A stretch of 37,387 bases of DNA from a bacterium (GCA_016124945.1 WGMT01000102.1:1-37387); one strand, 5' to 3'; positions 17,621-24,015 are shown, numbered from the stretch's first letter. A program made the numbers and translations. The notes: generated by a model from the sequence alone, not told the origin.

Positions 17621-17844
17621 ACCACTGCTTGGACCTCATACCGATTTGCCATGAGTTTTGACGCATATTGGATACAGGCATAGATGTCTTCTGTGGTCAG
17701 GGTAGGATATTCCTCCAACACTTCCTCAATGGAGTCTCCTGCCCCTAAGAATTCTAATATGGTTTGCACCGTGATCCGGGTGCCAGTGATGACAGGACGG
17801 CCATTGCAGACATCAGGAGAGATTGAAACTCGATTTTCGATCAT
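17617..17844 (-). CDS. DUF433 antitoxin
   Basis: A 75-residue protein with the DUF433 core ISPDVCNGRPVITGTRITVQ near residues 8-27, followed by a helix-turn-helix-like region. It is predicted to be the antitoxin and DNA-binding partner of the downstream DUF5615 protein. I chose the ATG at 17844, which follows AAGG by about six bases and gives the usual N-terminus; a longer frame to 17886 has no ribosome-binding site. It is the first gene after repeat copy 2. That copy keeps a CATAAT but has lost the -35 box. Confidence 0.85.
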   Translation of the reverse strand: MIENRVSISPDVCNGRPVITGTRITVQTILEFLGAGDSIEEVLEEYPTLTTEDIYACIQYASKLMANRYEVQAVV

Positions 17845-17912
17845 TTTGCACCTTGCGCTTTCCATTTGCGTGTACCAATACACCAAACGCTTTCAGCAAC
17901 TGACTTGGCAAC

Positions 17913-17992
17913 ATTATGCCCCAACCACCCCAACCACCCGCACCGCAGAGGACCACCCACACCGAGGACCATCCCACCACAGTCCTCGTTGG
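17913..17992 (-). repeat. Array linker repeat, copy 2 (shortened)
   Basis: It shares the CCGAGGACCATCCCACCAC core and the TCCTCGTT end with the other copies, and CATAAT at 17913-17918 (minus strand). About ten bases of the hairpin loop and the TTGAAA box are missing. It lies between brnA and the DUF433 gene. Confidence 0.8.
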
Positions 17993-18045
17993 GGGCTGTG
18001 TGTTTTGCGGAGAAGTTGGAGGAGCGATTCGAGAGGGGCAGGCGA

Positions 18046-18303
18046 CTATCGATCTGCGCGCTGCAGTGCCTTGCTTGCGGCGTTGGCTTCTAGTCGCTCG
18101 GCAAGCCACACTTTGATAATGGACTGACGCGATACACCCAGTCGATTGGCTTCTTTGTCTAATGATTCAAGCATCCATCCAGGAAAATCGATGTTGATCG
18201 TTGTCTGTGCCTGGTTTGTTCGCTTCACTGTAGACAGATCCAGATCGTCAATGACATCGGACATGTCGTCATCAAACTTTTCTTCAAACTCTTTAGCTTT
18301 CAT
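18046..18303 (-). CDS. brnA: BrnA-like (CopG-family) antitoxin
   Basis: The 85-residue protein has a charged N-terminal arm (MKAKEFEEKFDDD) and the ribbon-helix-helix segment TTINIDFPGWMLESLDKEAN with GVSRQSIIKVWLAERLE (about 34-72). This pattern is typical of antitoxins next to brnT. It should bind the toxin and repress the operon. The start overlaps the 3' end of the broken brnT by 11 bases, with GGAG about ten bases upstream. With the toxin frame interrupted, it may now act only as a DNA-binding protein. Confidence 0.85.
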   Translation of the reverse strand: MKAKEFEEKFDDDMSDVIDDLDLSTVKRTNQAQTTINIDFPGWMLESLDKEANRLGVSRQSIIKVWLAERLEANAASKALQRADR

Positions 18304-18555
18304 AGAGATCTATCTCCGCTTTACGCGAACGTCGAACCGAAATCAGCCTGATGACGTCCCCGCGATAGGTAATCACGGCAGACCACATTTTGCCATTGCG
18401 TAAACCAATAACCAGCCAGCGTGACTCATCAACGGTCTTTACTGCACTTCGATCAAGTCTGGATCTGCCCACAATTCTTGCGCATCGACAAAGTCGATAC
18501 CGTGCTTCTGCAGATTGGCCTGACTTTTACTTTCGTCAAACTCAAATTGTTTCAT
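18293..18555 (-). pseudogene. brnT: brnT-type toxin gene, frameshifted
   Basis: From the ATG at 18555 the frame reads MKQFEFDESKSQANLQKHGI and stops at 18439 after ...PDLIEVQ. The rest of a BrnT protein continues in another frame: KTVDESRWLVIGLRNGKMW and then VITYRGDVIRLISVRRSRK, to the stop at 18293. The total is 263 bases, one short of a whole number of codons, so a single base appears lost near 18437-18446. BrnT proteins are RelE-like RNases of about 90 residues, which fits the restored length. Either the toxin is inactivated or this is a sequence error; brnA downstream is intact. Confidence 0.8.
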
Positions 18556-18596
18556 GGCTGCTGTAATGCCAAATTTAGTTCTACAACACAGATATT

Positions 18597-18626
18597 ATTA
18601 TGTCCCAACCCCAAGGACACTTTCAA
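18597..18626 (-). promoter_or_regulatory. Promoter in repeat copy 3, facing brnT-brnA
   Basis: TTGAAA (18621-18626) and CATAAT (18597-18602) are 18 bases apart on the minus strand; the -10 ends 42 bases before the brnT start codon. Confidence 0.6.
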
Positions 18627-18690
18627 CCACCGCAACCACCCACCGCCGAGGACCATCCCGCCACACGGCAACACGTCCTCGTTGACGGAG
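18597..18690 (-). repeat. Array linker repeat, copy 3
   Basis: Full-length copy between hepT and brnT. On the minus strand it starts about five bases after the hepT stop codon with GTCAACGAGGACG, forms the GAGGAC/GTCCTC hairpin, passes through a G-rich section, and ends in TTGAAA-N18-CATAAT. Confidence 0.9.
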
Positions 18691-18695
18691 ATAAT

Positions 18696-19046
18696 CTACT
18701 GTTCAGCACTTTCGGCTTCAAAGAGCGACTGAAGCTCGCGGTGTAGATCCGGTATCTTGTTGATCACAACGTCCCATACAAGGTCGTAATCGACGCCCAT
18801 GTAGTCATGGATCAGTCGATCACGCATACCGGCCATGGCGCGCCATTCCAGGTGGCTGTACTTTCGTTTGAGATCGTCAGGGATCTGTTTCGACGCTTCG
18901 CCGATGACCTCGATGCTACGTACGAAGGCGCGCTTGAGTGTATCATTGCGCGCAAAGCGTCTGTGCGTCAATCCTTTCGATTGTGCCAACAGGTACTCGG
19001 CTTCATCGAGCATATGACGCACATACTCAAGCGCTGAGCGGGACAT
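18696..19046 (-). CDS. hepT: HepT toxin (HEPN RNase-like)
   Basis: The 116-residue all-helical protein is a HepT/DUF86 member. It carries the RX4HXY motif as RDRLIHDY (near residue 75), in which the Arg and His are catalytic in HEPN RNases and the Tyr is the residue that MntA modifies with AMP in known systems. I placed the start at the ATG at 19046, which follows GAGG by six bases; an in-frame ATG at 19058 is possible. It overlaps the mntA 3' end by 20 bases. Together they form a type VII toxin-antitoxin pair. Linker copy 3 follows the stop codon. Confidence 0.92.
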   Translation of the reverse strand: MSRSALEYVRHMLDEAEYLLAQSKGLTHRRFARNDTLKRAFVRSIEVIGEASKQIPDDLKRKYSHLEWRAMAGMRDRLIHDYMGVDYDLVWDVVINKIPDLHRELQSLFEAESAEQ

Positions 19047-19338
19047 ACTCGACCTCATGCAAAATATGGGGGCCGATGTAGGGGCTAAGGGATTCGGGGG
19101 TAATCAATTCCACCGGCCTGCCGAGGAGATCTTCCAGGAGAAAGGCAATCTGCATGAAGTTATCGAAGCTCTTACAACCTTCTTCGAACTCCACCAAGAT
19201 GTCGACATCGCTGTCGCTATCCTGTTGCTCGCGCACAAAGGAACCGAACAAGCCCAGCCGTTTCACTCCCAACTGCTTGATCTGTCCCTGATGCTCACGG
19301 ATGATCGACACTACACTGGTTTTGGTTTGGGCGATCAT
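19027..19338 (-). CDS. mntA: MntA-like minimal nucleotidyltransferase antitoxin
   Basis: A 103-residue protein with the nucleotidyltransferase signature GLFGSFVREQQDSDSDVDIL (near 29-48), including the GSF and DxD elements. MntA antitoxins silence HepT by transferring AMP to its RX4HXY tyrosine, and hepT follows here with an overlap. The ATG at 19338 is supported by GAGGGA six bases upstream; a TTG start at 19365 is less likely. It is the first gene after linker copy 4 and its promoter, 45 bases from the -10 box. Confidence 0.9.
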   Translation of the reverse strand: MIAQTKTSVVSIIREHQGQIKQLGVKRLGLFGSFVREQQDSDSDVDILVEFEEGCKSFDNFMQIAFLLEDLLGRPVELITPESLSPYIGPHILHEVEYVPLSA

Positions 19339-19382
19339 GGCGATTCCCTCGCAAGACAAGTTCAATACGATGCGTTATCACT

Positions 19383-19412
19383 ATTATGCCCCAACACCAA
19401 GGACAGTTTCAA
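19383..19412 (-). promoter_or_regulatory. Promoter in repeat copy 4, facing mntA-hepT
   Basis: TTGAAA (19407-19412) and CATAAT (19383-19388) on the minus strand, 18 bases apart, 45 bases upstream of mntA. Confidence 0.6.
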
Positions 19413-19470
19413 CCACCCGCACCCCACCGACGAGGACCATCCCGCCACACGGCAAAACGTCCTTTGACTA
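19383..19470 (-). repeat. Array linker repeat, copy 4
   Basis: Full-length copy between a nucleotidyltransferase gene and mntA. The upstream gene's TAG stop codon (19468-19470) lies at the very edge of the repeat, whose hairpin end has TTTGAC in place of CTCGTTGAC. TTGAAA-N18-CATAAT is present. Confidence 0.9.
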
Positions 19471-19914
19471 TGGGAGATGCTCCAGATCACTTAGGTCTTT
19501 ATAGCGCCCACTGGCTTGTTTGTTCTGCTTCAGATCGTCCAATGCGATGATATTGACCGGTACACCGTCCAGTTCATCGACGATCCGACCATCATAACAT
19601 TCCGCGAACGAGACACCGGAGATGCTGGTCAAGAGCTCGATCCGCATGGGCGGGTTCCCCATACGAATGATCTTCTGTTCTTGCAAGAATAGCTCGGCTG
19701 TCAATTCCGGCGTAGAAAAACCGAACGCCTGCATCACGTTGACCAGGCGTTCGGCATTGTCGGGGTGAATGGCCACCCATACATCCATATCATTAGTTGC
19801 GCGCGGATAGCCATGATAGCCCACGGCATAGCCGCCAATCAGCAAATACTCAACCTGATACGAGTTCAGCAACCTCAAGAACTCTTTGAAGTCGTTCGGA
19901 AGCGCTAGATCCAT
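19468..19914 (-). CDS. Nucleotidyltransferase of the AbiEii/MNT superfamily
   Basis: The 148-residue protein has the fold signature LLIGGYAVGYHGYPRATNDM followed by DVWV (near 24-47), giving the GG and DxD elements that bind nucleotide and metal. The C-terminal DDLKQNKQASGRYKDLSDLE is a recurrent ending in this family. A very similar gene lies in the next module (20217-20654). Each is preceded by, and overlaps, a gene for a small protein sharing the motif SYWxTQSPxAR. I infer a two-gene toxin-antitoxin or abortive-infection unit. Which partner is toxic cannot be told. No canonical ribosome-binding site is seen, which suits coupling to the upstream gene (65-base overlap). Confidence 0.82.
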   Translation of the reverse strand: MDLALPNDFKEFLRLLNSYQVEYLLIGGYAVGYHGYPRATNDMDVWVAIHPDNAERLVNVMQAFGFSTPELTAELFLQEQKIIRMGNPPMRIELLTSISGVSFAECYDGRIVDELDGVPVNIIALDDLKQNKQASGRYKDLSDLEHLP

Positions 19915-20062
19915 AGTTAATCTGCCGGAGTCGCTGCATATGACGGAGTCGCGCTCGCGGTGACTGCGTCAGCCAATAGGACAACTCGTCTGACGCTGTA
20001 TCCAGGGAGACCACCGAGAACGCGCTGCGATCAATTCTCAGAGAAGACGATTGTGTATTCAT
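19850..20062 (-). CDS. Small partner of the nucleotidyltransferase (module 3)
   Basis: A 70-residue protein ending ELSYWLTQSPRARLRHMQRL followed by RQINYG and a short helix. The same SYWxTQSPxARxxxxxxxR pattern occurs in the small protein of the neighbouring module at 20608-20793. In both cases it is encoded just upstream of, and overlapping, a nucleotidyltransferase gene. I chose the ATG at 20062; ATG 20071 is also possible. Longer frames read into linker copy 5 and are unlikely. Function unknown; a partner or antitoxin role is inferred from position. Confidence 0.7.
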   Translation of the reverse strand: MNTQSSSLRIDRSAFSVVSLDTASDELSYWLTQSPRARLRHMQRLRQINYGSSASERLQRVLEVAELVSG

Positions 20063-20077
20063 GGTCACCATTTTACC

Positions 20078-20143
20078 ATAGGACCACCACCCACCGCCGA
20101 GGACCATCCCGCCACACGGCAAAACGTCCTCGTTGACGGCGAT
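20078..20143 (-). repeat. Array linker repeat, copy 5 (lacks promoter end)
   Basis: It contains the hairpin core and GTTGACGGCGA end shared by copies 6 and 7, but lacks the CCCAACCCCAAGGACAGTTT section with the promoter boxes. It lies between the two nucleotidyltransferase modules. Confidence 0.85.
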
Positions 20144-20216
20144 GTGCATGTAGAAGTTGGGGAAGGGCATTTCTGACGTAGCAGAGGATCCATGTTGGAT
20201 TCAAGCTCTTATTGGT

Positions 20217-20654
20217 TTAATCAAGATTGGCAACATCAGCCAGATCTTGGGGGCGTCCTGAAGCAGTCTTATTTTTCTTCAGATTCTCAACATCTATAAA
20301 ATGGACAACCACGCCTTCAAACACGGCGTCTTCACGCGCCGCATAGCATGCATCGAAATCTACTGCTTCCAGCGTTGTGATCAGATCAATGCGATTTGGC
20401 GGATACCCTAACTGGATGATTTGATCTGCGACCAAAAAGTCCTCGGGCTTGAGGTCAAGGGAACTGAAACCAAACTCTACGAGCGCAGTAATCACCCGCT
20501 GTGCGTTCGTCGGTTCAAGTTCAATCCAAATATCGATGTCTTTTGTGTATCTTGGATGTCCGTGGAATGCGACAGCATAGCCACCCACAACCAGATAGCG
20601 GACATCGTTAGCGTTTAACGATGCGATAAACTCTCTGAAATCCTGGTCGAGCAT
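20217..20654 (-). CDS. Nucleotidyltransferase of the AbiEii/MNT superfamily (second copy)
   Basis: The 145-residue paralogue of the 19468-19914 product has LVVGGYAVAFHGHPRYTKDI followed by DIWIE near 20-45 and the ending VENLKKNKTASGRPQDLADV. The shared GGYAV, HPR.TxDxD and KxxKxASGRxxDLxDxxxL elements show the two modules had a common origin. I chose the ATG at 20654, preceded by GGA; the frame continues to 20759 through the upstream gene without family sequence. It overlaps the small upstream gene by 47 bases. The stop codon lies about 75 bases before linker copy 5. Confidence 0.82.
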   Translation of the reverse strand: MLDQDFREFIASLNANDVRYLVVGGYAVAFHGHPRYTKDIDIWIELEPTNAQRVITALVEFGFSSLDLKPEDFLVADQIIQLGYPPNRIDLITTLEAVDFDACYAAREDAVFEGVVVHFIDVENLKKNKTASGRPQDLADVANLD

Positions 20655-20793
20655 CGTGTTTCCAGTTGTTATATTGTTTGCGAATCTGTTCGAGCGCAGC
20701 GATACGGGCCTCAGGACTCTGAGTTTGCCAATAACTGTACTCGCTGGGTTGCTCACCAACCCGATATTTTCTGACTACTCGTTCAACTGTCAT
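20608..20793 (-). CDS. Small partner of the nucleotidyltransferase (module 2)
   Basis: A 61-residue protein: MTVERVVRKYRVGEQPSEYS leads into YWQTQSPEARIAALEQIRKQ and YNNW. It shares the SYWxTQSPxAR motif with the 70-residue protein at 19850-20062. Function is unknown; its position and overlap with a nucleotidyltransferase gene suggest the two proteins work together. The promoter in linker copy 6 lies 67 bases upstream. Confidence 0.7.
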   Translation of the reverse strand: MTVERVVRKYRVGEQPSEYSYWQTQSPEARIAALEQIRKQYNNWKHDARPGFQRVYRIVKR

Positions 20794-20859
20794 AGGTTAC
20801 ACTCCGAAAAAGACCATCTAGGGGAAAAGGCATGGGTTGAAGCCGATGTGCCTGACTCT

Positions 20860-20889
20860 ATTATGCCCCAACCCCAAGGACAGTTTCAA
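20860..20889 (-). promoter_or_regulatory. Promoter in repeat copy 6
   Basis: TTGAAA (20884-20889) and CATAAT (20860-20865) on the minus strand with an 18-base spacer that is itself rich in GGGG runs. Confidence 0.6.
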
Positions 20890-20960
20890 CCACCCGCAAC
20901 CACCCCACCGCCGAGGACCATCCCACCACACGGCAAAACGTCCTCGTTGACGGCGACACC
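20860..20960 (-). repeat. Array linker repeat, copy 6 (fullest copy)
   Basis: The most complete copy. Read on the minus strand: about four bases after the stop codon of the PIN partner gene come GTCGCCGTCAACGAGGAC, the hairpin loop, GTCCTC, the G-rich section, and TTGAAA-N18-CATAAT. Confidence 0.92.
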
Positions 20961-20964
20961 GGAC

Positions 20965-21168
20965 CTACTCGCTGCGCTTGGCGCGCAAAGTCATCGCTCT
21001 ACGGCTGATCTCCTTCAGGTCAAGATCTTCATCCATGTCCTGACGCCACTTTGTATAGTCAAAAGGCTCCCGCTGAATAAGCGCTATAAATCGTTCAGCC
21101 TCGACGTTGCCGAGGTATTGCGTAAGCACTTGCAGGCCCTTCGTTCTCAATTCTGTGTCTGTAATCAC
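20965..21168 (-). CDS. Small protein paired with a PIN toxin, predicted antitoxin
   Basis: A 67-residue, highly charged, probably helical protein (MITDTELRTKGLQVLTQYLG ... REPFDYTKWRQ). It starts four bases inside the end of the PIN-domain gene (ATGA overlap). It has no DNA-binding motif I can recognise. Proteins of this pattern (FDYTKW) occur beside PIN-domain genes, so I call it the predicted antitoxin by position. Note the reversed order, toxin first. Linker copy 6 follows its stop codon. Confidence 0.75.
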   Translation of the reverse strand: MITDTELRTKGLQVLTQYLGNVEAERFIALIQREPFDYTKWRQDMDEDLDLKEISRRAMTLRAKRSE

Positions 21169-21599
21169 GCAAATGCCTCCTTGACGAAATCGATGGGATC
21201 CACGACTTTGATCCCATCTACACGCGTTGCCTTCTTGAGAATACCATCATCCGTCGTCAAGAAATAGTCGGCTTCCCCTACAATAGCACAGGCAATGTGC
21301 AAAGAATCGAGTTTTTTCATTCCTCGCTGGTTCAGTAATTGAGCGATTCGCAATACTTCCGCATCTTCCGGGACATCGATTACCGAATAAGCGATCCATG
21401 TAGCGGTCTGTTCTTTTCTTTCGCGGAAGGGGTTCTTGCCGTTCTCGTAATCCAGAATATATGACCATACCAGATCATACTTGCCGGAACGAATCTCTTC
21501 CTGAATCCGCAATTTCGCTTCCGTCTCAAGCCGAACTCGAATATTGGTTTGCTCGTCGAATGGTCGGTTGAAGCAACAATTGTCTAGATAAAGCTTCAT
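21165..21599 (-). CDS. PIN-domain protein, predicted RNase toxin
   Basis: The 144-residue protein starts MKLYLDNCCFNRPFDEQ, with the first PIN acidic residue at D6. It has acidic residues near 50-52 (LDYENG), KKLDSLHIACA with D98, and YFLTTDDGILKKA with D117/D118, together making the usual four-acid metal site of PIN nucleases. It should cleave RNA when free of its partner, encoded immediately downstream with a 4-base overlap. It is the first cassette of the array; the two linker copies 7 and 8 lie upstream. Confidence 0.85.
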   Translation of the reverse strand: MKLYLDNCCFNRPFDEQTNIRVRLETEAKLRIQEEIRSGKYDLVWSYILDYENGKNPFRERKEQTATWIAYSVIDVPEDAEVLRIAQLLNQRGMKKLDSLHIACAIVGEADYFLTTDDGILKKATRVDGIKVVDPIDFVKEAFA

Positions 21600-21655
21600 G
21601 ATCGGTTTGTCACCTTGTCAATCTCAGGCTTGAGAATCTATCGTCATTCACACTA

Positions 21656-21741
21656 TGCACCACCCGCAAAGGACCACCCCACCACCGAGGACTATCCCAC
21701 CACACGGCAAAACGTCCTCGTTGACGGCGACGACACCGGCA
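21656..21741 (-). repeat. Array linker repeat, copy 7
   Basis: Contains the hairpin core and GTTGACGGCGACGACACCGG end. The promoter part is partly lost: a CATAGT remains near 21653-21658 but there is no TTGAAA. Copy 8 lies directly next to it. Confidence 0.85.
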
Positions 21742-21744
21742 CAC

Positions 21745-21837
21745 TCCAACCCCAAGGACAGTTTCAACCACCCGCACCACCCCACCACCGAGGACCATCT
21801 CGCCACACGGCAAAACGGTCCTCGTTGACACGGCGCG
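21745..21837 (-). repeat. Array linker repeat, copy 8 (upstream end of the array)
   Basis: Nearly full-length, with TTGAAA but a ruined -10 region (TGGAGTGT where other copies have CATAAT). It abuts copy 7 with no gene between them and marks the upstream edge of the array. Confidence 0.85.
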
Positions 21838-21966
21838 ACGATGTCATGTGGTATACCCGAGCAAAGATGAGCTTCACTCCTATTTACCTCAGACAGATTT
21901 CCTTCTGTTCTTCACAGAAATAACTAAAGCAATGTCTTTCTACAACTCACTTCTGCAACACTAAAA

Positions 21967-22467
21967 TTAGCCGTAACTCTCTCGTCGAGTATCAACCTGC
22001 GTTTTGATTATTGACGCCATGTTCGATAGGGCGACAACAATTTGACTTCCATACCTCCTCATCAAAGTTGGATCACCAGCGGTTGCGAACGAGTCAATCA
22101 ATGGCCAAATCGAGTCACTGAATGCGTCAGCCTGATTTGTCGATTCCTCTTCAAAGAACGTGCGATGCTCTCGAATTAGCAGAACAAATTCCTGAACATC
22201 CTTGGCATCATTTTCAGGTGAAACGCCGCTCAGGCTTTCTGGAGTAGAGCCAGGTCCATATTTCTCCATCGATTTCTGGGCTTTCCTGCAAGACGACTGT
22301 ATCTGTGCTATGTCAGTTAACACTCTATGCTCGATTAGCTGCCGCTTAGCATTCTGTGCCTCCTTGGCTGCAGTTTGGGATGCCTTTGCCTGAAACCAAG
22401 AGAATACTGCACCTGCAAAAGATGCAATTGTTCCAACGATTGTTACCACTAGAGACACAGCGTCCAT
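21967..22467 (-). CDS. Membrane-anchored protein of unknown function
   Basis: The 166-residue protein has one N-terminal transmembrane helix (about 5-26, VVTIVGTIASFAGAVFSW). A positively charged helical stretch (28-65) and a soluble, mostly helical remainder follow. I do not recognise a family. It begins three bases after the stop codon of the YfbU gene, so it is probably in one operon with it and with the upstream zinc-ribbon protein. The region is clearly more AT-rich than the metabolic genes on either side, suggesting acquisition from elsewhere. Its position in a defence island makes an effector or sensor at the membrane conceivable, but nothing in the sequence proves it. Confidence 0.7.
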   Translation of the reverse strand: MDAVSLVVTIVGTIASFAGAVFSWFQAKASQTAAKEAQNAKRQLIEHRVLTDIAQIQSSCRKAQKSMEKYGPGSTPESLSGVSPENDAKDVQEFVLLIREHRTFFEEESTNQADAFSDSIWPLIDSFATAGDPTLMRRYGSQIVVALSNMASIIKTQVDTRRESYG

Positions 22468-22470
22468 ATG

Positions 22471-22977
22471 CTAAGCATCCAAGAGTCGTCGGATTTGATC
22501 CTCAGACAAGTTATACTTATCAGTGAATGTATTCCAAATACTCATTTTCTCTCTATAGACATCAAGCTTCGGCGAGTGACTGTTAAAGTCCGAGTAACCT
22601 GTGTCGGCTAGCAACTCTGGATAACGCCCGAGATCAAAAATAAAATAATTCACATACGAAAATTGGCGCCCTTCGGTGTTTCCATCAAATCCGGGGAAAC
22701 GAATTGAGTCTTCTAATATAGATGTCTGGCCTTGAAGTTTTCGATAAGAGAAGGTAATCGCACGATACATCTCAAGGATGTTAAGAACCTCGCGACTTTC
22801 TTCTTCACTCATCTCATCCTGGTCAAGGAACTCTGCCAACCATGAGTAATGGAGCTTGAAACCCCTTTCTAGGGCCACACGATGATTGGCATAATATTCT
22901 GCTTCATCAGGATAAAGCTTTTCCAGAATTCTCAATTGATTGGCGATAATCACGCGCTGCTGAATCGTAAGATCCAT
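22471..22977 (-). CDS. yfbU: YfbU family protein
   Basis: The 168-residue product aligns by eye with E. coli YfbU across its length: QRVIIANQLRILEKL near residues 7-21, VALERGF, NILEMYRAITFSYRKL near 66-81, FPGFDGNTEG near 93-102, and the ending YNLSEDQIRRLLDA. The molecular role of YfbU is not established; the E. coli protein has been linked to cell death phenotypes. The ATG is preceded by AGGGAGG at a short distance. It sits between a zinc-ribbon HEPN-like gene and a membrane-protein gene, within the interval that separates hsdS from hsdR. Confidence 0.85.
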   Translation of the reverse strand: MDLTIQQRVIIANQLRILEKLYPDEAEYYANHRVALERGFKLHYSWLAEFLDQDEMSEEESREVLNILEMYRAITFSYRKLQGQTSILEDSIRFPGFDGNTEGRQFSYVNYFIFDLGRYPELLADTGYSDFNSHSPKLDVYREKMSIWNTFTDKYNLSEDQIRRLLDA

Positions 22978-23127
22978 TATCCCTCCCTAATTCTAAACTT
23001 TGTTGTCACTTAGCTGGACGTCTTACTCGGATTCGCCCATTTATCAAGCATTTCCAACGTTTGGCAGTGCCGAACACTTGGCATCGCTGACTCACATTAA
23101 ATCCCAACACAAGGGTTTGCTGTCTGT

Positions 23128-24015
23128 CTACCCTGGTCGCTCGATTGACTTGACAAGTTTACCAAGGGCAATGCGCATCGCAGTTGCAGCTATATCGAGT
23201 TCCTCAATGGAAAGAATCACCTGTGTACCGAGCAGTTTTGAGTCTTCCGGAATCATCTTCACATACTTATCATTTATCTCACCACCAGCATGTATGCAAA
23301 CATGTCGTTTCTGGAAAACACGCCGAAGAGCCAACAGGGCATCACCAGTGATGTTCTCCAACATATCAATACCTGCATGTTCTTTGAAGTATCGGCGGGC
23401 ATCAAACAGGATTTGGAAATTACCCATCTCGGTGCTTATCTGTTTGGCTTTGCGGTTACAAAACACTTCAAATGTAGAAACGAGATCGCTATAAGCATGC
23501 CGCAGTTGGCGATTATTGTCAGGTTCAATGCCAAGTTTGCGTTTAATATTTGCCCAATTTGCATCATAAATCTGCAGATTTTCACAACTACATCCAGGGC
23601 AATAACCGAATATTCCATAGACTTGAAAGCGTGTGTTGCAATCTGCACACTCAAATTCAGTATCAATGTTACGCTCGATGAAATTAGGAAGGACAGGACG
23701 TTTGCTCAACGGACGACCGGGCTTGTATGTTATAGATTTGGAGTTGCGGAATGCCCCAGCAAACATTTTCTGAATCTCGTTTATCGCATAGACGCGAGCC
23801 TCTTCAATTGCAGCGTCTTTGACATACTCAATTTGGTCAGAAGTGAACAGACTATTGCGAGAATAGCGAACACCACAATATGGACAATAAAGGTAATCCT
23901 GGTGATCATGAACATATACCTTGAAGTACTGCTTGCATTCAGGGGCATCACATGCCCGGCCAATAAATCCATCTGCATCTGTCGGAATCGCGATTTTGAA
24001 TGTTTGATTTTGCAA
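23128..24015 (-). CDS. Double zinc-ribbon protein with HEPN-like C-terminus
   Basis: A 295-residue protein with two four-cysteine clusters: C22/C27/C44/C47 and C123/C126/C139/C142, each of zinc-ribbon spacing. The C-terminal half (about 165-290) is helical and holds RRVFQKRHVCIHAGGEIND, in which R237-x4-H242 fits the RX4-6H motif of HEPN RNases. I infer a nucleic-acid-binding module fused to a possible RNase. The start is a TTG at 24015: AGGAGG lies five bases upstream and no ATG fits. About 150 bases separate it from the yfbU homologue downstream. Exact family not recognised. Confidence 0.72.
   Translation of the reverse strand: MQNQTFKIAIPTDADGFIGRACDAPECKQYFKVYVHDHQDYLYCPYCGVRYSRNSLFTSDQIEYVKDAAIEEARVYAINEIQKMFAGAFRNSKSITYKPGRPLSKRPVLPNFIERNIDTEFECADCNTRFQVYGIFGYCPGCSCENLQIYDANWANIKRKLGIEPDNNRQLRHAYSDLVSTFEVFCNRKAKQISTEMGNFQILFDARRYFKEHAGIDMLENITGDALLALRRVFQKRHVCIHAGGEINDKYVKMIPEDSKLLGTQVILSIEELDIAATAMRIALGKLVKSIERPG

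Noticed and set aside
21610..21831. 73-codon ORF on the minus strand
   Set aside because: Composed of linker copies 7 and 8; a by-product of the G-rich repeat.
17163..21837. Classical integron cassette array with attC sites
   Set aside because: No integrase gene is visible, and the linkers lack a clear RYYYAAC ... GTTRRRY pair in the right places; the closest, GTTGGGG and GTTGAAA, miss the final pyrimidine. Kept open only as an analogy.
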